64,000 nucleotides of DNA from an uncultured Hydrogenophaga sp. GTDB taxonomy: Bacteria > Pseudomonadota > Gammaproteobacteria > Burkholderiales > Burkholderiaceae_C. A program made the translations under genes and the position numbers. The stretch covers positions 62,001 to 126,000 of the forward strand of contig NZ_OY288119.1 of assembly GCF_958439165.1 (NCBI RefSeq). Reading direction: 5' to 3'. A model generated the notes under the pieces. The model was not told the DNA's origin and did no database searches. It worked only from the letters and a program-made list of their open reading frames with translations. The first letter of the stretch is position 1. Each line of letters begins with the position of its first letter. Below are positions 9,505 through 18,167 of this stretch, piece by piece.

Positions 9505-10296
9505 ATGACCCGCAACATCCAGCAACTGTTCGATCTCAAGGGCCGCACCGCCCTCATCACCGGCGGCTCGCGCGGCCTGGGCCTGCAGATGGCCCATGCC
9601 CTGGGCGAGGCTGGCGCCCGCGTGATGATCAGCTCGCGCAAGGCCGAGGACCTGGAGGCCGCCACCGCCGAACTGCAGGCCGCCGGCATCGACGCCCGCT
9701 GGATCGCGGCCGACTGCTCCAAGGAAGACGACATCCGCCGCCTGGCCACTGAGACGGCGCAGCGCCTGGGCGATGTGGACATCCTGGTGAACAATGCCGG
9801 TGCCGCCTGGGGCGCCCCTGCCGAAGACCACCCGGTCGACGCCTGGGACAAGGTGATGAACCTGAACGTGCGCAGCTATTTCATCCTGAGCCAGCTCATT
9901 GCCAAGGCCAGCATGATTCCGCGTCGCACCGGCAGCATCATCAACACCGCCTCCATCGCCGGCCTGGGCGGCAACCCGCGCGACATGAAGACCATCGCCT
10001 ACAACACCTCCAAGGGGGCGGTGATCAACTTCACCCGCGCGCTGGCGGCGGAGTGGGGCGCCCACGGCATCCGCGTGAACGCCATCTGCCCGGGCTTTTT
10101 CCCCAGCAAGATGACCGCCGGCACCCTGAAGGCCATGGGCGAGGAACGCCTGGCCGCCCACGCCCCGCTGGGCCGCCTGGGCGACGACGAAGACCTCAAG
10201 GGCCTGACCCTGCTGTACGCCAGCGACGCCGGCAAGCACATCACCGGCCAGTGGCTGGCGGTGGACGGCGGCGTGAGCATCATCACGGGTGGGTGA
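9505..10296 (+). CDS. Short-chain dehydrogenase/reductase
   Basis: Classical SDR of 263 residues, NAD(P)-dependent oxidoreductase. The cofactor motif GGSRGLG lies near residues 18-24, NNAG is present (VNNAGAAWG), the catalytic YxxxK is YNTSKGA and the C-terminal GQWLAVDGGVS is typical. Many relatives are 3-oxoacyl-ACP reductase or gluconate dehydrogenase-like, but the substrate cannot be read from sequence. A strong AAGGAGGAGA site precedes the ATG. The following thioesterase gene overlaps its 3' end. Confidence 0.9.
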   Translation: MTRNIQQLFDLKGRTALITGGSRGLGLQMAHALGEAGARVMISSRKAEDLEAATAELQAAGIDARWIAADCSKEDDIRRLATETAQRLGDVDILVNNAGAAWGAPAEDHPVDAWDKVMNLNVRSYFILSQLIAKASMIPRRTGSIINTASIAGLGGNPRDMKTIAYNTSKGAVINFTRALAAEWGAHGIRVNAICPGFFPSKMTAGTLKAMGEERLAAHAPLGRLGDDEDLKGLTLLYASDAGKHITGQWLAVDGGVSIITGG

Positions 10297-10729
10297 TCGT
10301 TTGGAATTCTCTGTCCGCATCCCCTTTGTCGAGCTCCTGGGCTTCGAGCTGCGCCGCATGGATGGCGGCGAGGCCGAGATCGCTTTCGACCCCACCGCCG
10401 ACCACCTCAATTCCTTCGACGTGATCCACGGCGGCGCCAGCATGACGCTGCTCGATGTGGTCATGGCGCACGCTGCCCGTTCGGTTCAGCCCGACATGGG
10501 CGCGGTGACCATCGAGATGAAGACCAGCTTCATGCGCGCCGCCCAAGGCCCGGTCGTGGCCCGGGGCAAGCTGCTGCACCGCACCGCCACCATGGCCTTC
10601 ACCGAGGGCTCGGTCTACAACGCCGCCGGGCAGCTGTGCTGCCACGCCACCGGCACCTTCAAGTTCGTGCCGCGCCTGCCCACCGGGCCAGGCAGCACCC
10701 AGCCGCTCAACCGCGTCCGCACAGACTGA
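10289..10729 (+). CDS. PaaI-type hotdog thioesterase
   Basis: Hotdog-fold acyl-CoA thioesterase of about 142-146 residues. FVELLGFELRRMDGGEAEI leads to the loop DHLNSFDVIHGGASMTLLD, where HGG and the following acidic residue are typical of the PaaI subgroup. The GTG at 10289 overlaps the SDR stop; an in-frame TTG at 10301, 4 bases after that stop, would remove four residues and is equally plausible. It would release free acids or detoxify stalled CoA esters in this acyl-CoA cluster. Confidence 0.85.
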   Translation: MGDRLEFSVRIPFVELLGFELRRMDGGEAEIAFDPTADHLNSFDVIHGGASMTLLDVVMAHAARSVQPDMGAVTIEMKTSFMRAAQGPVVARGKLLHRTATMAFTEGSVYNAAGQLCCHATGTFKFVPRLPTGPGSTQPLNRVRTD

Positions 10730-10782
10730 CGCCAACCGGCGCCGTCACACTGCCCACCCCTTCATTGCTTCAGGAGCGCCAC

Positions 10783-11799
10783 ATGCCCACCAATCGCCAG
10801 ATCGTCCTCGACAACCGCCCCCAGGGCGAGGCCACCGTCTCCAACTTCAAGCTGGTCACCAGCGACACGCCCGCCCTGGCCGACGGCCAGGTGCTGGTGC
10901 GCCACCACTTCCTGAGCCTGGACCCGTACATGCGCGGCCGCATGAACGACAGCAAGAGCTACGCCGCATCCCAGGCGCTGGGCGAGGTCATGATCGGCGG
11001 CACCGTGGGCGAGGTGGCGGAATCGAAGCACCCCCGCTACAAGGCGGGTGACCAGGTGGTCGGCATGGGCGGCTGGCAGGAATACAGCGTGGTCGATGCC
11101 AACCAGCCTGGTGCGCTGCGCAAGGTCGACACCACCCACGTGCCCCTGAGCCACTACCTCGGCGCGGTCGGCATGCCCGGCGTGACCGCCTGGTACGGCC
11201 TGGTGAAGATCATCGAGCCCAAGGCCGGCGAGACCGTGGTGGTGAGCGCCGCCACCGGCGCGGTGGGCAGCTCTTTTGCCGCCCTGGCCAAGGCCCGTGG
11301 CTGCCGCGTGGTCGGCATTGCCGGGGGCCCGGACAAGTGCGCCTATGCGGTCAACGAGCTGCACTTCGACGCCTGCATCGACTACAAGCTGCACAAGGAC
11401 ATGTACTCGCTGGCCAAGGCCCTGAAAGAGGCCTGCCCGAACGGCATCGACGGCTACTTCGAGAACGTCGGCGGCATGGTGCTGGACGCCGTGCTGCTGC
11501 GCATGAACGCCTTCGGCCGCATCGCCGTGTGCGGCATGATCGCCGGCTACGACGGTGCGCCGCTGCCCATGGCCAACCCGGCGCTGATCCTGGTCAACCG
11601 CCTGAAGGTGCAAGGCTTCATCGTGAGCGAGCACATGGAAATCTGGCCCGAGGCGCTGACCGAGCTGGGCACGCTGGTGGGCACCGGCCAGCTGCGCCCG
11701 CGCGAGACGGTGGCCCAGGGCATCGAATCGGCGCCGGAAGCCTTCATGGGCCTGCTGCGCGGCCGCAACTTCGGCAAGCAGCTGGTCAAGCTGATCTGA
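10783..11799 (+). CDS. NADPH-dependent MDR oxidoreductase (curcumin/alkenal reductase-like)
   Basis: Zinc-independent medium-chain dehydrogenase/reductase of 338 residues. FLSLDPYMRGRM near residue 45 and GMPGVTAWYGL near residue 130 are hallmarks of the NADP-dependent leukotriene/2-alkenal/curcumin reductase group. VVVSAATGAVGS is the nucleotide-binding loop, and YFENVGG follows near residue 225. It reduces activated C=C bonds in relatives, so enone or enoyl intermediates are likely substrates. CAGGAGCG precedes the ATG. Adjacent dehydrogenases suggest the same pathway. Confidence 0.88.
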   Translation: MPTNRQIVLDNRPQGEATVSNFKLVTSDTPALADGQVLVRHHFLSLDPYMRGRMNDSKSYAASQALGEVMIGGTVGEVAESKHPRYKAGDQVVGMGGWQEYSVVDANQPGALRKVDTTHVPLSHYLGAVGMPGVTAWYGLVKIIEPKAGETVVVSAATGAVGSSFAALAKARGCRVVGIAGGPDKCAYAVNELHFDACIDYKLHKDMYSLAKALKEACPNGIDGYFENVGGMVLDAVLLRMNAFGRIAVCGMIAGYDGAPLPMANPALILVNRLKVQGFIVSEHMEIWPEALTELGTLVGTGQLRPRETVAQGIESAPEAFMGLLRGRNFGKQLVKLI

Positions 11800-11807
11800 G
11801 GACGGCG

Positions 11808-13466
11808 GTGGCGGCCACGCACCAGGTCTTCAACCAGCCTGCGCCGCTGCAGGATGTGAACCTGTTCGACATCCAGCGGCCGCTGCAGGCAGCCCTGGCC
11901 TTGCACGCACCCGAGCTCGACCCGACCCCGCTGCGCGAGCTGGGCCGGCTCGCCGGCAGCGCCGACATGCAGCAGTATGCCCGGCTGGCCAACACCCACG
12001 CGCCGCAGCTGCACACCCACAGCCGCTTCGGCCACCGCATCGACGAGGTGGAGTTCCACCCCTCGTACCACGCGCTCATGGCGGCGGCCACCGGCGCCGG
12101 GCTGCACGGCAGCGCCTTCGGTGCCGAGGCGCAGGCCACCGGCCATGCCCACCTGCAGCGGGCGGCCGGCTTCATGCTGTTCACCGAGCTGGAGCCCTCC
12201 ATCCTGTGCCCCGTCTCCATGACCTATGCCGTCACGCCGGCCTTGCAGGGCAACGCCGCCCTGTACGCCGACTGGGGACCGGGCCTGACACGCCGTGCCT
12301 ACGATCCGGCGCTCAAACCCTGGCATGCCAAGACTGGTCTGACCATGGGCATGGGCATGACCGAAAAGCAGGGCGGCTCGGACGTGCGGGCCAACACCAC
12401 CCGGGCCGAGCCGGACGGCAGCGACGCCTGGGGTTCGCGCTGGCGCATCACCGGACACAAGTGGTTCTTCTCGGCCCCCATGTGCGACGCCTTTCTGGTG
12501 CTGGCCCAGACGCCGGGCGGGCTGTCGTGCTTCTTCCTGCCGCGCGTGCTGCCCGACTGGGCCGGTGGCGGGCTGAACGCGCTGCACATCCAGCGCCTGA
12601 AAGACAAGCTGGGCAACCAGGCCAACGCCAGCTCCGAAGTGGAGTTCCACGGTGCGTGCGCCTGGCTGGTGGGCGAGGAGGGGCGGGGCATTCCGCAGAT
12701 CCTGGCCATGGGCACGCTGACCCGGCTCGATTGCGCCCTGGGCACCGCCGGCCTGATGCGCCAGGCCCTCAGCCTGGCCCTGCACCACACCACGCAACGC
12801 AAGGCCTTCGGCAAGTACCTGATTGACCAGCCGCTCATGAAGAACGTGCTGGCCGACCTGGCGCTCGAATCGGAAGCCGCCACCGCCCTGGCGCTGCGGC
12901 TGGCCCACAGCTTCGACCGGCCCGACGATTCGCACGAGCAGGTGATGGCCCGCCTGCTCACGCCGGTGGCCAAGTTCTGGGTCTGCAAGCGCGGCAGCCA
13001 CTTTGCGCAGGAAGCGATGGAGTGCCTGGGTGGCAACGGTTACGTGGAGGAGGGCGGCGAAGGCGTCATGGCCCGCATCTACCGCGAGATGCCGCTCAAC
13101 TCCATCTGGGAAGGCGCCGGCAACATCATGGCGCTGGACCTGCTGCGCGCCCTGCGCAAGGCCGACGCCGCCGCCGCCCTGGCGCAGGAACTGGCCCCGG
13201 CCAAGGGCATGCATCCGGCACTCGACCGGCTTGCCGCCCAGCTGCCGCTGCGGGTGGAAGAGATGGCCACCGAAATGGAAGCCCGCCGCCTGGCCCAGGA
13301 CGTGGCGCTGGCCGTTCAGGCTGCGCTGCTGGCCCGTACCGCGCCCATGGCGGTGTTCGCGGCCTTCTGCGACTCGCGCATCGGCGGGCACTGGGGCCAC
13401 GCCTTCGGCTCGCTGAATGCCGCCACCGGTTTCGATGCCATCATCGACCGGGCCCGCCCCCAATGA
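11808..13466 (+). CDS. AidB-like acyl-CoA dehydrogenase
   Basis: Acyl-CoA dehydrogenase-family flavoprotein of 552 residues resembling AidB/isovaleryl-CoA dehydrogenase-like proteins. The N terminus ATHQVFNQPAPLQDVNLFD is the AidB-type start. MGMTEKQGGSDVRANTT is the FAD-domain motif, and CLGGNGYVEEGG and NSIWEGAGNIMALD occur near the C terminus. I chose GTG at 11808, 8 bases after the MDR stop and preceded by GAGGACGG, because it places the family N terminus at the start; no ATG lies nearby. It may act in the acyl-CoA route or, as for AidB, in protection from alkylation. Confidence 0.88.
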   Translation: MAATHQVFNQPAPLQDVNLFDIQRPLQAALALHAPELDPTPLRELGRLAGSADMQQYARLANTHAPQLHTHSRFGHRIDEVEFHPSYHALMAAATGAGLHGSAFGAEAQATGHAHLQRAAGFMLFTELEPSILCPVSMTYAVTPALQGNAALYADWGPGLTRRAYDPALKPWHAKTGLTMGMGMTEKQGGSDVRANTTRAEPDGSDAWGSRWRITGHKWFFSAPMCDAFLVLAQTPGGLSCFFLPRVLPDWAGGGLNALHIQRLKDKLGNQANASSEVEFHGACAWLVGEEGRGIPQILAMGTLTRLDCALGTAGLMRQALSLALHHTTQRKAFGKYLIDQPLMKNVLADLALESEAATALALRLAHSFDRPDDSHEQVMARLLTPVAKFWVCKRGSHFAQEAMECLGGNGYVEEGGEGVMARIYREMPLNSIWEGAGNIMALDLLRALRKADAAAALAQELAPAKGMHPALDRLAAQLPLRVEEMATEMEARRLAQDVALAVQAALLARTAPMAVFAAFCDSRIGGHWGHAFGSLNAATGFDAIIDRARPQ

Positions 13467-13485
13467 CCCCGAGCTGGAGACCCCC

Positions 13486-14421
13486 ATGTCCGACCTGATC
13501 CTGCACCACTACCCCACGTCGCCGTTTTCCGAGAAGGTGCGGCTGATCCTCGGTCACAAGGGCCTGGCCTGGAAGAGCGTGCACATCCCGCGGATCATGC
13601 CCAAGCCCGACGTGCTGGCACTGACCGGCGGCTACCGTCGCACCCCCTTCCTGCAGATCGGCGCCGACATCTACTGCGACAGCGCCCTGATCGCCGAGGT
13701 GCTGGACCACCACCAGCCCGAGCGGCCGCTGTACCCGGCCCATGCACGTGGCCTCTCGCGCCTGCTGGCCCAGTGGGCCGACGGCACCCTTTTCTGGGCC
13801 GCCATGGGACACAACCTCAGCCCCAAGGGAGCGGCCGCACTGTTTGCCGGCCAGCCGCCCGAGACGGCCGCCGCATTCGCCGCCGACCGTGGTGCCATGC
13901 GCACCAACATGACGGTGCTGCGCCCGGCCGATGCGACATCGGCCTACCGAAGTTACCTGCGCCGCCTCTCCAGCATGCTGGACGATCAACCGTTCCTGCT
14001 GGGCGACATTCCCTGCATCGCCGACTTCGCGGCTTACCACCCCTTGTGGTTCAGCCGCGTGGTCAACCCGGCCATGGCCGGTGTGCTGGACGCCACGCCC
14101 GACGTGCTGGAGTGGATGGACCGGATGGCCGCCATCGGCCACGGCCGTGCCGAGACCCTGGGATCGGCCGATGCGATTGCGGTGGCCCGGGCCAGCCGGC
14201 CGGTCCCGCTGCAGGACGACATCCACCAGGACGATCACGGCATCGCCCTGGGCAGCCGCGTGACGGTGGCGCCCGAAGCCTTCGGCACCGAGCCCACCGA
14301 AGGCATCCTGCGGGCCGCGACCCGCACCCGGTACACGCTGGAGCGCACCGATGAGCGCGCCGGCACGCTGCATGTGCACTTCCCCCGGGTGGGATTCGCC
14401 TTGAAGGAAGTGAAGGCTTGA
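13486..14421 (+). CDS. Glutathione S-transferase family protein with C-terminal extension
   Basis: GST-fold protein of 311 residues. The N-terminal thioredoxin-like domain shows LHHYPTSPFSEKVRLIL with Ser/Thr where other classes have Cys or Tyr, and YRRTPFLQIGADIYCDSALI includes the cis-Pro and the GSH-binding D-S pair. An all-helical domain follows. The last roughly 100 residues (after about 210) form an extra beta-rich region ending VGFALKEVKA, which is not part of the usual 200-230-residue GST. The overlapping downstream GNAT start and cluster position suggest detoxification of electrophilic intermediates. Confidence 0.85.
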   Translation: MSDLILHHYPTSPFSEKVRLILGHKGLAWKSVHIPRIMPKPDVLALTGGYRRTPFLQIGADIYCDSALIAEVLDHHQPERPLYPAHARGLSRLLAQWADGTLFWAAMGHNLSPKGAAALFAGQPPETAAAFAADRGAMRTNMTVLRPADATSAYRSYLRRLSSMLDDQPFLLGDIPCIADFAAYHPLWFSRVVNPAMAGVLDATPDVLEWMDRMAAIGHGRAETLGSADAIAVARASRPVPLQDDIHQDDHGIALGSRVTVAPEAFGTEPTEGILRAATRTRYTLERTDERAGTLHVHFPRVGFALKEVKA

Positions 14422-14897
14422 ACCCGGCCGACCCGGTGCGCCTGCGCTGGCGCTGCCTGCCGTTTGCCGCGATGCAGGCCGACACCCTCTACCAGGTGCT
14501 GCGCCTGCGCAGCGAGGTGTTCGTGGTGGAGCAGCGCTGCGTCTTCCAGGACATGGACGGCGCCGACGCCGACTGCATGCACCTGATGGGCGAACAGGCC
14601 GACTCCAGCGGCCGACCGGTGCTCAGGGCCTATGCCCGGCTGGTGCCGGCCGGACTCAAGTTCACCGAGGCCAGCATCGGCCGGGTGGTGAGCGACCCCG
14701 CCCTGCGCGGCACCGGCCTGGGTCATGCGCTGATGGCGCAGGCGCTGCAGATGCTGCAGTCGCTCTGGGGCCTGCAACCCGTGCGCATCGGTGCCCAGGC
14801 ACACCTGCAAGGCTTTTACCGCCGGCATGGCTTCGAGACGGCCAGCCCGGTTTACGACGAAGACGGCATCGACCATGTCGAGATGCTGAGACCCTGA
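14418..14897 (+). CDS. ElaA-like GNAT acetyltransferase
   Basis: Predicted N-acyltransferase of 159 residues of the ElaA subgroup: LYQVLRLRSEVFVVEQRCVFQDMDG at the N terminus, the acetyl-CoA loop RVVSDPALRGTGLGHALM, and HLQGFYRRHGFETASPVYDEDGI near the end. The start is a TTG overlapping the GST stop; no ATG is available in the right place. Substrate unknown. A related ElaA-like domain occurs in the fusion protein at 49601-50464. Confidence 0.85.
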   Translation: MNPADPVRLRWRCLPFAAMQADTLYQVLRLRSEVFVVEQRCVFQDMDGADADCMHLMGEQADSSGRPVLRAYARLVPAGLKFTEASIGRVVSDPALRGTGLGHALMAQALQMLQSLWGLQPVRIGAQAHLQGFYRRHGFETASPVYDEDGIDHVEMLRP

Positions 14898-14925
14898 CAC
14901 CCGACCCCCCACAAGGAGACAACCC

Positions 14926-15831
14926 ATGATCCAGGACTTTGCCGGCCGTACCGCCGTGCTCACCGGCGCAGGCTCCGGTTTCGGACTCGAATGCGCCCGC
15001 ATCGGCGCGCAGCGCGGCATGAAGCTGGTGCTGGTGGACGTGCAGCAGGACGCACTCGACCGCGCAGCGGCCGAACTGACCGCCGCCGGTGCCGAGGTCA
15101 TGGCCCGGCGGGTCGACGTGTCGAGCGCCGCCGAGATGGAAGCGCTGGCGCAGGACGTGGTGCAGCGGTTCGGCGCTCCGCATTTCGTGTTCAACAACGC
15201 CGGCGTCGGTTCCGGTGGCCTGATCTGGGAAAACTCGGTGCGCGACTGGGAGTGGGTGCTGGGCGTGAACTTGTGGGGTGTGGTGCACGGTGTGCGCCTG
15301 TTCACGCCGCACATGCTGGCCGCTGCCGAAGCCGACCCGACCTGGCGTGGCCACATCGTCAACACCGCCAGCATGGCCGGCCTGCTCACGCCACCGAACA
15401 TGGGCATCTACAACGTGAGCAAGCACGCGGTGGTGAGCCTGACCGAGACCCTCTACCAGGACCTGCGCCTGGTGTCGGACCAGGTCAGCGCCAGCGTGCT
15501 GTGCCCTTACTTCGTGCCCACCGGCATCAGCCAGAGCCACCGCAACCGCCCCGGCGACATGGCTTCGGAGAAGCCCACCCAAAGCCAGCTCATCGGCCAG
15601 GCCATGAGCGACAAGGCGGTAGGTTCGGGCAAGGTGACGGCGGCGGAGGTGGCGGCCATGGTGTTCGACGCCATCGCCGCCGACCGCTTCTACATCTTCA
15701 GCCACCCCCGCGCCCTGGGCAATGTGCGCGCACGCATGGAAGGCATCGTCAATGCCACCAACCCGGTCGATCCGTTTCTGGAGCGGCCGGAGATCGGGGA
15801 ACAGCTGCGGGCGGCGTTGCGCAAGGGCTGA
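14926..15831 (+). CDS. Short-chain dehydrogenase/reductase
   Basis: SDR of 301 residues: cofactor loop GAGSGFG near residue 13, NNAGVGSGG, and catalytic YNVSKHA. The region after the active site (FVPTGISQSHRNRPGDM) and the long C terminus resemble SDRs annotated as acting on lipids or xenobiotic acyl compounds in Burkholderiales. It has an AAGGAGACAACCC site. It is the last gene of the rightward catabolic run; the next genes converge on it from the opposite strand with only 24 bases between coding regions. Confidence 0.88.
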   Translation: MIQDFAGRTAVLTGAGSGFGLECARIGAQRGMKLVLVDVQQDALDRAAAELTAAGAEVMARRVDVSSAAEMEALAQDVVQRFGAPHFVFNNAGVGSGGLIWENSVRDWEWVLGVNLWGVVHGVRLFTPHMLAAAEADPTWRGHIVNTASMAGLLTPPNMGIYNVSKHAVVSLTETLYQDLRLVSDQVSASVLCPYFVPTGISQSHRNRPGDMASEKPTQSQLIGQAMSDKAVGSGKVTAAEVAAMVFDAIAADRFYIFSHPRALGNVRARMEGIVNATNPVDPFLERPEIGEQLRAALRKG

Positions 15832-15855
15832 GAAGCTGCAGGGCGGTCTCGAACA

Positions 15856-16161
15856 TCAAGCGGGACGTTGGTTCAGCCGCCGTCCCGCCGTCTGGCCGAT
15901 CCGCTCTGACAACACCGTCAGGCTCTTGATGAGGCGGTGAGAAAAGTCGATGTAGAAGGCCTGGCCAGCCGGGGTGTTGATCTGCCGCAGCAGTTGTCCG
16001 AACTCTTCGTCGGAACAAGCGTCGTGCGCCAGCGCCAGACGTGCCAACGCGATCTGCGACACCTGGGTCTGCATGGCAAATCGTTGCGCTTCCAGCGCTT
16101 GCGACAACTGCTCGAAGCTGGGCTTTGCAGCCGCTGGCGGCAAGGTGGAAAGCAGACCCCA
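15856..16161 (-). pseudogene. In-frame continuation of the DUF2059-like gene after a stop codon
   Basis: About 100 codons remain open in exactly the same frame after the TAA at 16162-16164 and have normal protein composition, including FEQLSQALEAQRFAMQTQV and INTPAGQAFYIDFSHRLIKS. The latter resembles the DUF2059 core (Y/F-x-T/S-P-x-G-x-x-F) that also occurs upstream of the stop. I read this as the second half of a two-repeat protein separated by a nonsense codon, or as a small gene restarted internally (TTG at 16143). No ribosome site is evident. Confidence 0.5.
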
Positions 16162-16749
16162 TTACAGCGCCAACTGGCTCCGCATCGCCATGCGAGTAAC
16201 TTGCTCCACCTCATCAGTGGCCTGCAGCAATGACTGCAGCAGCGCCATGCGTTCGGCATTCTGGCTCACCGAGGCGATGATTTGTGGAGCGCGCGCCAAC
16301 ACCTGGCGCTGGAAATCGGGAGAGGCCGTACATTCGTCTGCGGTACTGAGAAGTCGCCCCAGTGGGCTCTCATAGAACTCGAGCCAGTCGTTCAGTTCCG
16401 CCTCGCTCAGGCTGGCTTGCAGATGGTCCACGGCCAGCTGCTGAAGGGCGGAATGGTCAAACACCGCACGTGCCGCGTCGGTCAACGCACTCTCCACTTC
16501 GGGCGGCAAGGAAAATCCCTGCGCCTTTGTGCGCTGAAGGCCTATCGAGAAATAGGAGGGCAGCTCGCGCAGCATGCGGTCGATGCTGGAGACCTGCAGA
16601 AGGCTTCGCCAGCGCGGGTTCTCTGCGACCGGGACCGAAGTGGCCGAAGGGCTTGGGGGTTCTGTCGGCTGCGCCATTGCGCTAGATGCTGGTAGCGCCA
16701 GCGCTACCAACAGCAGGCATGCGCCCCAGCGAGAAGGGAGAACAGTCAT
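16162..16749 (-). CDS. DUF2059-like exported protein (truncated by an in-frame stop)
   Basis: Predicted secreted protein of 195 residues with a clear Sec signal peptide (LLLVALALPASSAMAQ, residues about 11-27). The mature part is helical; LQQLAVDHLQASLSEAELND followed by WLEFYESPLGRLLSTADEC matches the DUF2059 pattern. It stops at TAA 16162-16164 while the frame stays open for another ~100 codons. Last gene of the leftward C39-containing group, 29 bases beyond the C39 gene. Function unknown; relatives are periplasmic. The ATG at 16749 was chosen because it directly precedes the signal peptide. Confidence 0.65.
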   Translation of the reverse strand: MTVLPSRWGACLLLVALALPASSAMAQPTEPPSPSATSVPVAENPRWRSLLQVSSIDRMLRELPSYFSIGLQRTKAQGFSLPPEVESALTDAARAVFDHSALQQLAVDHLQASLSEAELNDWLEFYESPLGRLLSTADECTASPDFQRQVLARAPQIIASVSQNAERMALLQSLLQATDEVEQVTRMAMRSQLAL

Positions 16750-16778
16750 GTTGAACTTGGGGTTGGAAATAGGCGGAC

Positions 16779-17471
16779 TCAAGGACGCCAGCCCTGGTGG
16801 GCAAGATCGGCCATTGCAGCCGCTGACTGCCGAACTGGCGATCGGGTGAAAAAGTCTGATGACCCGGATGGATGGCTCGTGAGCGGGAGCACCGCCAGAA
16901 ACTTGCCTGTCAGGCCATCTGCCGCGCCGGTTCGTGTCTCCCATATGGCCAGGAATTGCGCCTTGCTGTAGGTGCGGTTGCCCAACGACGGATCGGCCAG
17001 CCAGACGGTTTGATCATTGATGCCTCTGAGCACCGTGAAGTGATCGTTGGCCCGGTGCTTCACGTAAAGCACCACTGGCACCTTTAGCCGGGTGAGCTGC
17101 TCCCAGCTGGCCGCGAACCCCTGCGCTCTGAAACCGAACTGCGGCAAAGCACGGGCCATGTCTTCAAAGCTGGCACGTCCGTCGCCCTTGTCCATGGCCT
17201 TGAGCAAGTCCGCCTCGGAAACATTCTGACCGTAGTTGCCGTTGAGCAAGGTGGCCAGGGAGGCGGCGCCACAGGAGAAATCCTTGTCCTGTTTGGTGAT
17301 GCGGTAGTCACGAGCCCATTTCCAGCTTTTGACGGGAAGCACGCCTCGTGCGGAAAAGGTGGCGATCACAACGCCCCCAGCCGCTTCTGTCGGAACTGGC
17401 TCGGACGCAGCGCATGCACATGTGATCGTGAACAACGCTGCTGAAGCGATGGTCAACTTACGAACTGTCAT
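16779..17471 (-). CDS. Periplasmic C39-family (double-glycine-type) cysteine peptidase
   Basis: Stand-alone exported C39 peptidase, about 230 residues. The signal peptide MTVRKLTIASAALFTITCACA is followed by a catalytic Cys in KDFSCGAASLATLL, His in ANDHFTVLRGIN and Asp in VWLADPSLG, the usual C39 order. There is no ABC-transporter domain, so it acts after Sec export, as proposed for FapD of the Fap amyloid system. An alternative ATG at 17495, directly after the upstream stop, adds eight residues. A nearby gene on the same strand (18168-18584) encodes a protein with a double-glycine-like motif, the natural candidate substrate. Base composition is AT-richer than the flanking chromosome. Confidence 0.82.
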   Translation of the reverse strand: MTVRKLTIASAALFTITCACAASEPVPTEAAGGVVIATFSARGVLPVKSWKWARDYRITKQDKDFSCGAASLATLLNGNYGQNVSEADLLKAMDKGDGRASFEDMARALPQFGFRAQGFAASWEQLTRLKVPVVLYVKHRANDHFTVLRGINDQTVWLADPSLGNRTYSKAQFLAIWETRTGAADGLTGKFLAVLPLTSHPSGSSDFFTRSPVRQSAAAMADLAHQGWRP

Positions 17472-17495
17472 CGCATAGATCTGATCGGGAACCAT

Positions 17496-18098
17496 TCACA
17501 ACCCGTTCAAGAGCGACAAAATTTCTACCCTTGAAACGAGGACCAAAAGCCACGCTGACGCACAAGCAAGGATGAGGCCGGCCACCAAGCTGGGCGAGCG
17601 TAGCCAGGGGGTTGCGCATCGCAATGCGTGGAAGCTGGTAATGCCCAGTGCGAAAAAAATGACCGTGGCCCAAGGGGCTGGCAATCCAACGGCGAGGAGG
17701 CCCGAGCTTAGAACTGCGGGAAGAAGCCAAGCAGCAGCAAACACCTTGAAGAAGCTGGGATTTCCCAGGCTTCGAGACGTTCGGAGAACCCACCATTGGA
17801 GGATCGATACCACCAGCAAGAAGCAGCCGCCCGTGACCATAAATCCCCACAGGAATACAGACCAGGAAGAGGCGGACAAGTTATGCGGTCTGATCCATTC
17901 ATTTCTCGCGCCAAGCCCTGCCATGATCGAGATCAGGCTGATAGACAGCGCAGCCTGCCAGTCAGGGTAGGCAAATTCTGCGGGGAGTACCGGGCGCAAC
18001 AGCGCCAGTCGCTGCCCAATCCCGATCACCGGGAAATGCGCACCCATCCAAGGGTTGAGTGTGAAGAGTGCCGAAGTGATGACAATGAACTCAAGCAT
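17496..18098 (-). CDS. Polytopic membrane protein of unknown function
   Basis: Hypothetical integral membrane protein of 200 residues with about five hydrophobic helices (for example FIVITSALFTLNPWM, VFLWGFMVTGGCFLLVVSIL and VAGLILACASAWLLVLVS). I do not recognise a family. It lies between the double-glycine-motif protein and the C39 peptidase on the same strand and abuts the latter, so it is likely part of that system; immunity, export assistance or processing are possible but unsupported. Confidence 0.65.
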   Translation of the reverse strand: MLEFIVITSALFTLNPWMGAHFPVIGIGQRLALLRPVLPAEFAYPDWQAALSISLISIMAGLGARNEWIRPHNLSASSWSVFLWGFMVTGGCFLLVVSILQWWVLRTSRSLGNPSFFKVFAAAWLLPAVLSSGLLAVGLPAPWATVIFFALGITSFHALRCATPWLRSPSLVAGLILACASAWLLVLVSRVEILSLLNGL

Positions 18099-18167
18099 GT
18101 GGTTCTACTGCAGCCGATTCAGGGGAACACCCAAGGTCCGGCTGCGTTTGTTCAGGTCAAGATTCTT

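Noticed and set aside
15749..16162. Minus-strand frame starting at ATG 16162, overlapping the TAA of the DUF2059-like gene (TAATG)
   Set aside because: Its product is Arg/Pro/Gly-rich and structureless, whereas the in-frame continuation in the other frame has normal protein composition.
16162..16164. Programmed stop-codon readthrough or recoding (selenocysteine) at the TAA
   Set aside because: Selenocysteine uses TGA, and no SECIS-like structure was recognised; nonsense mutation or error is simpler.
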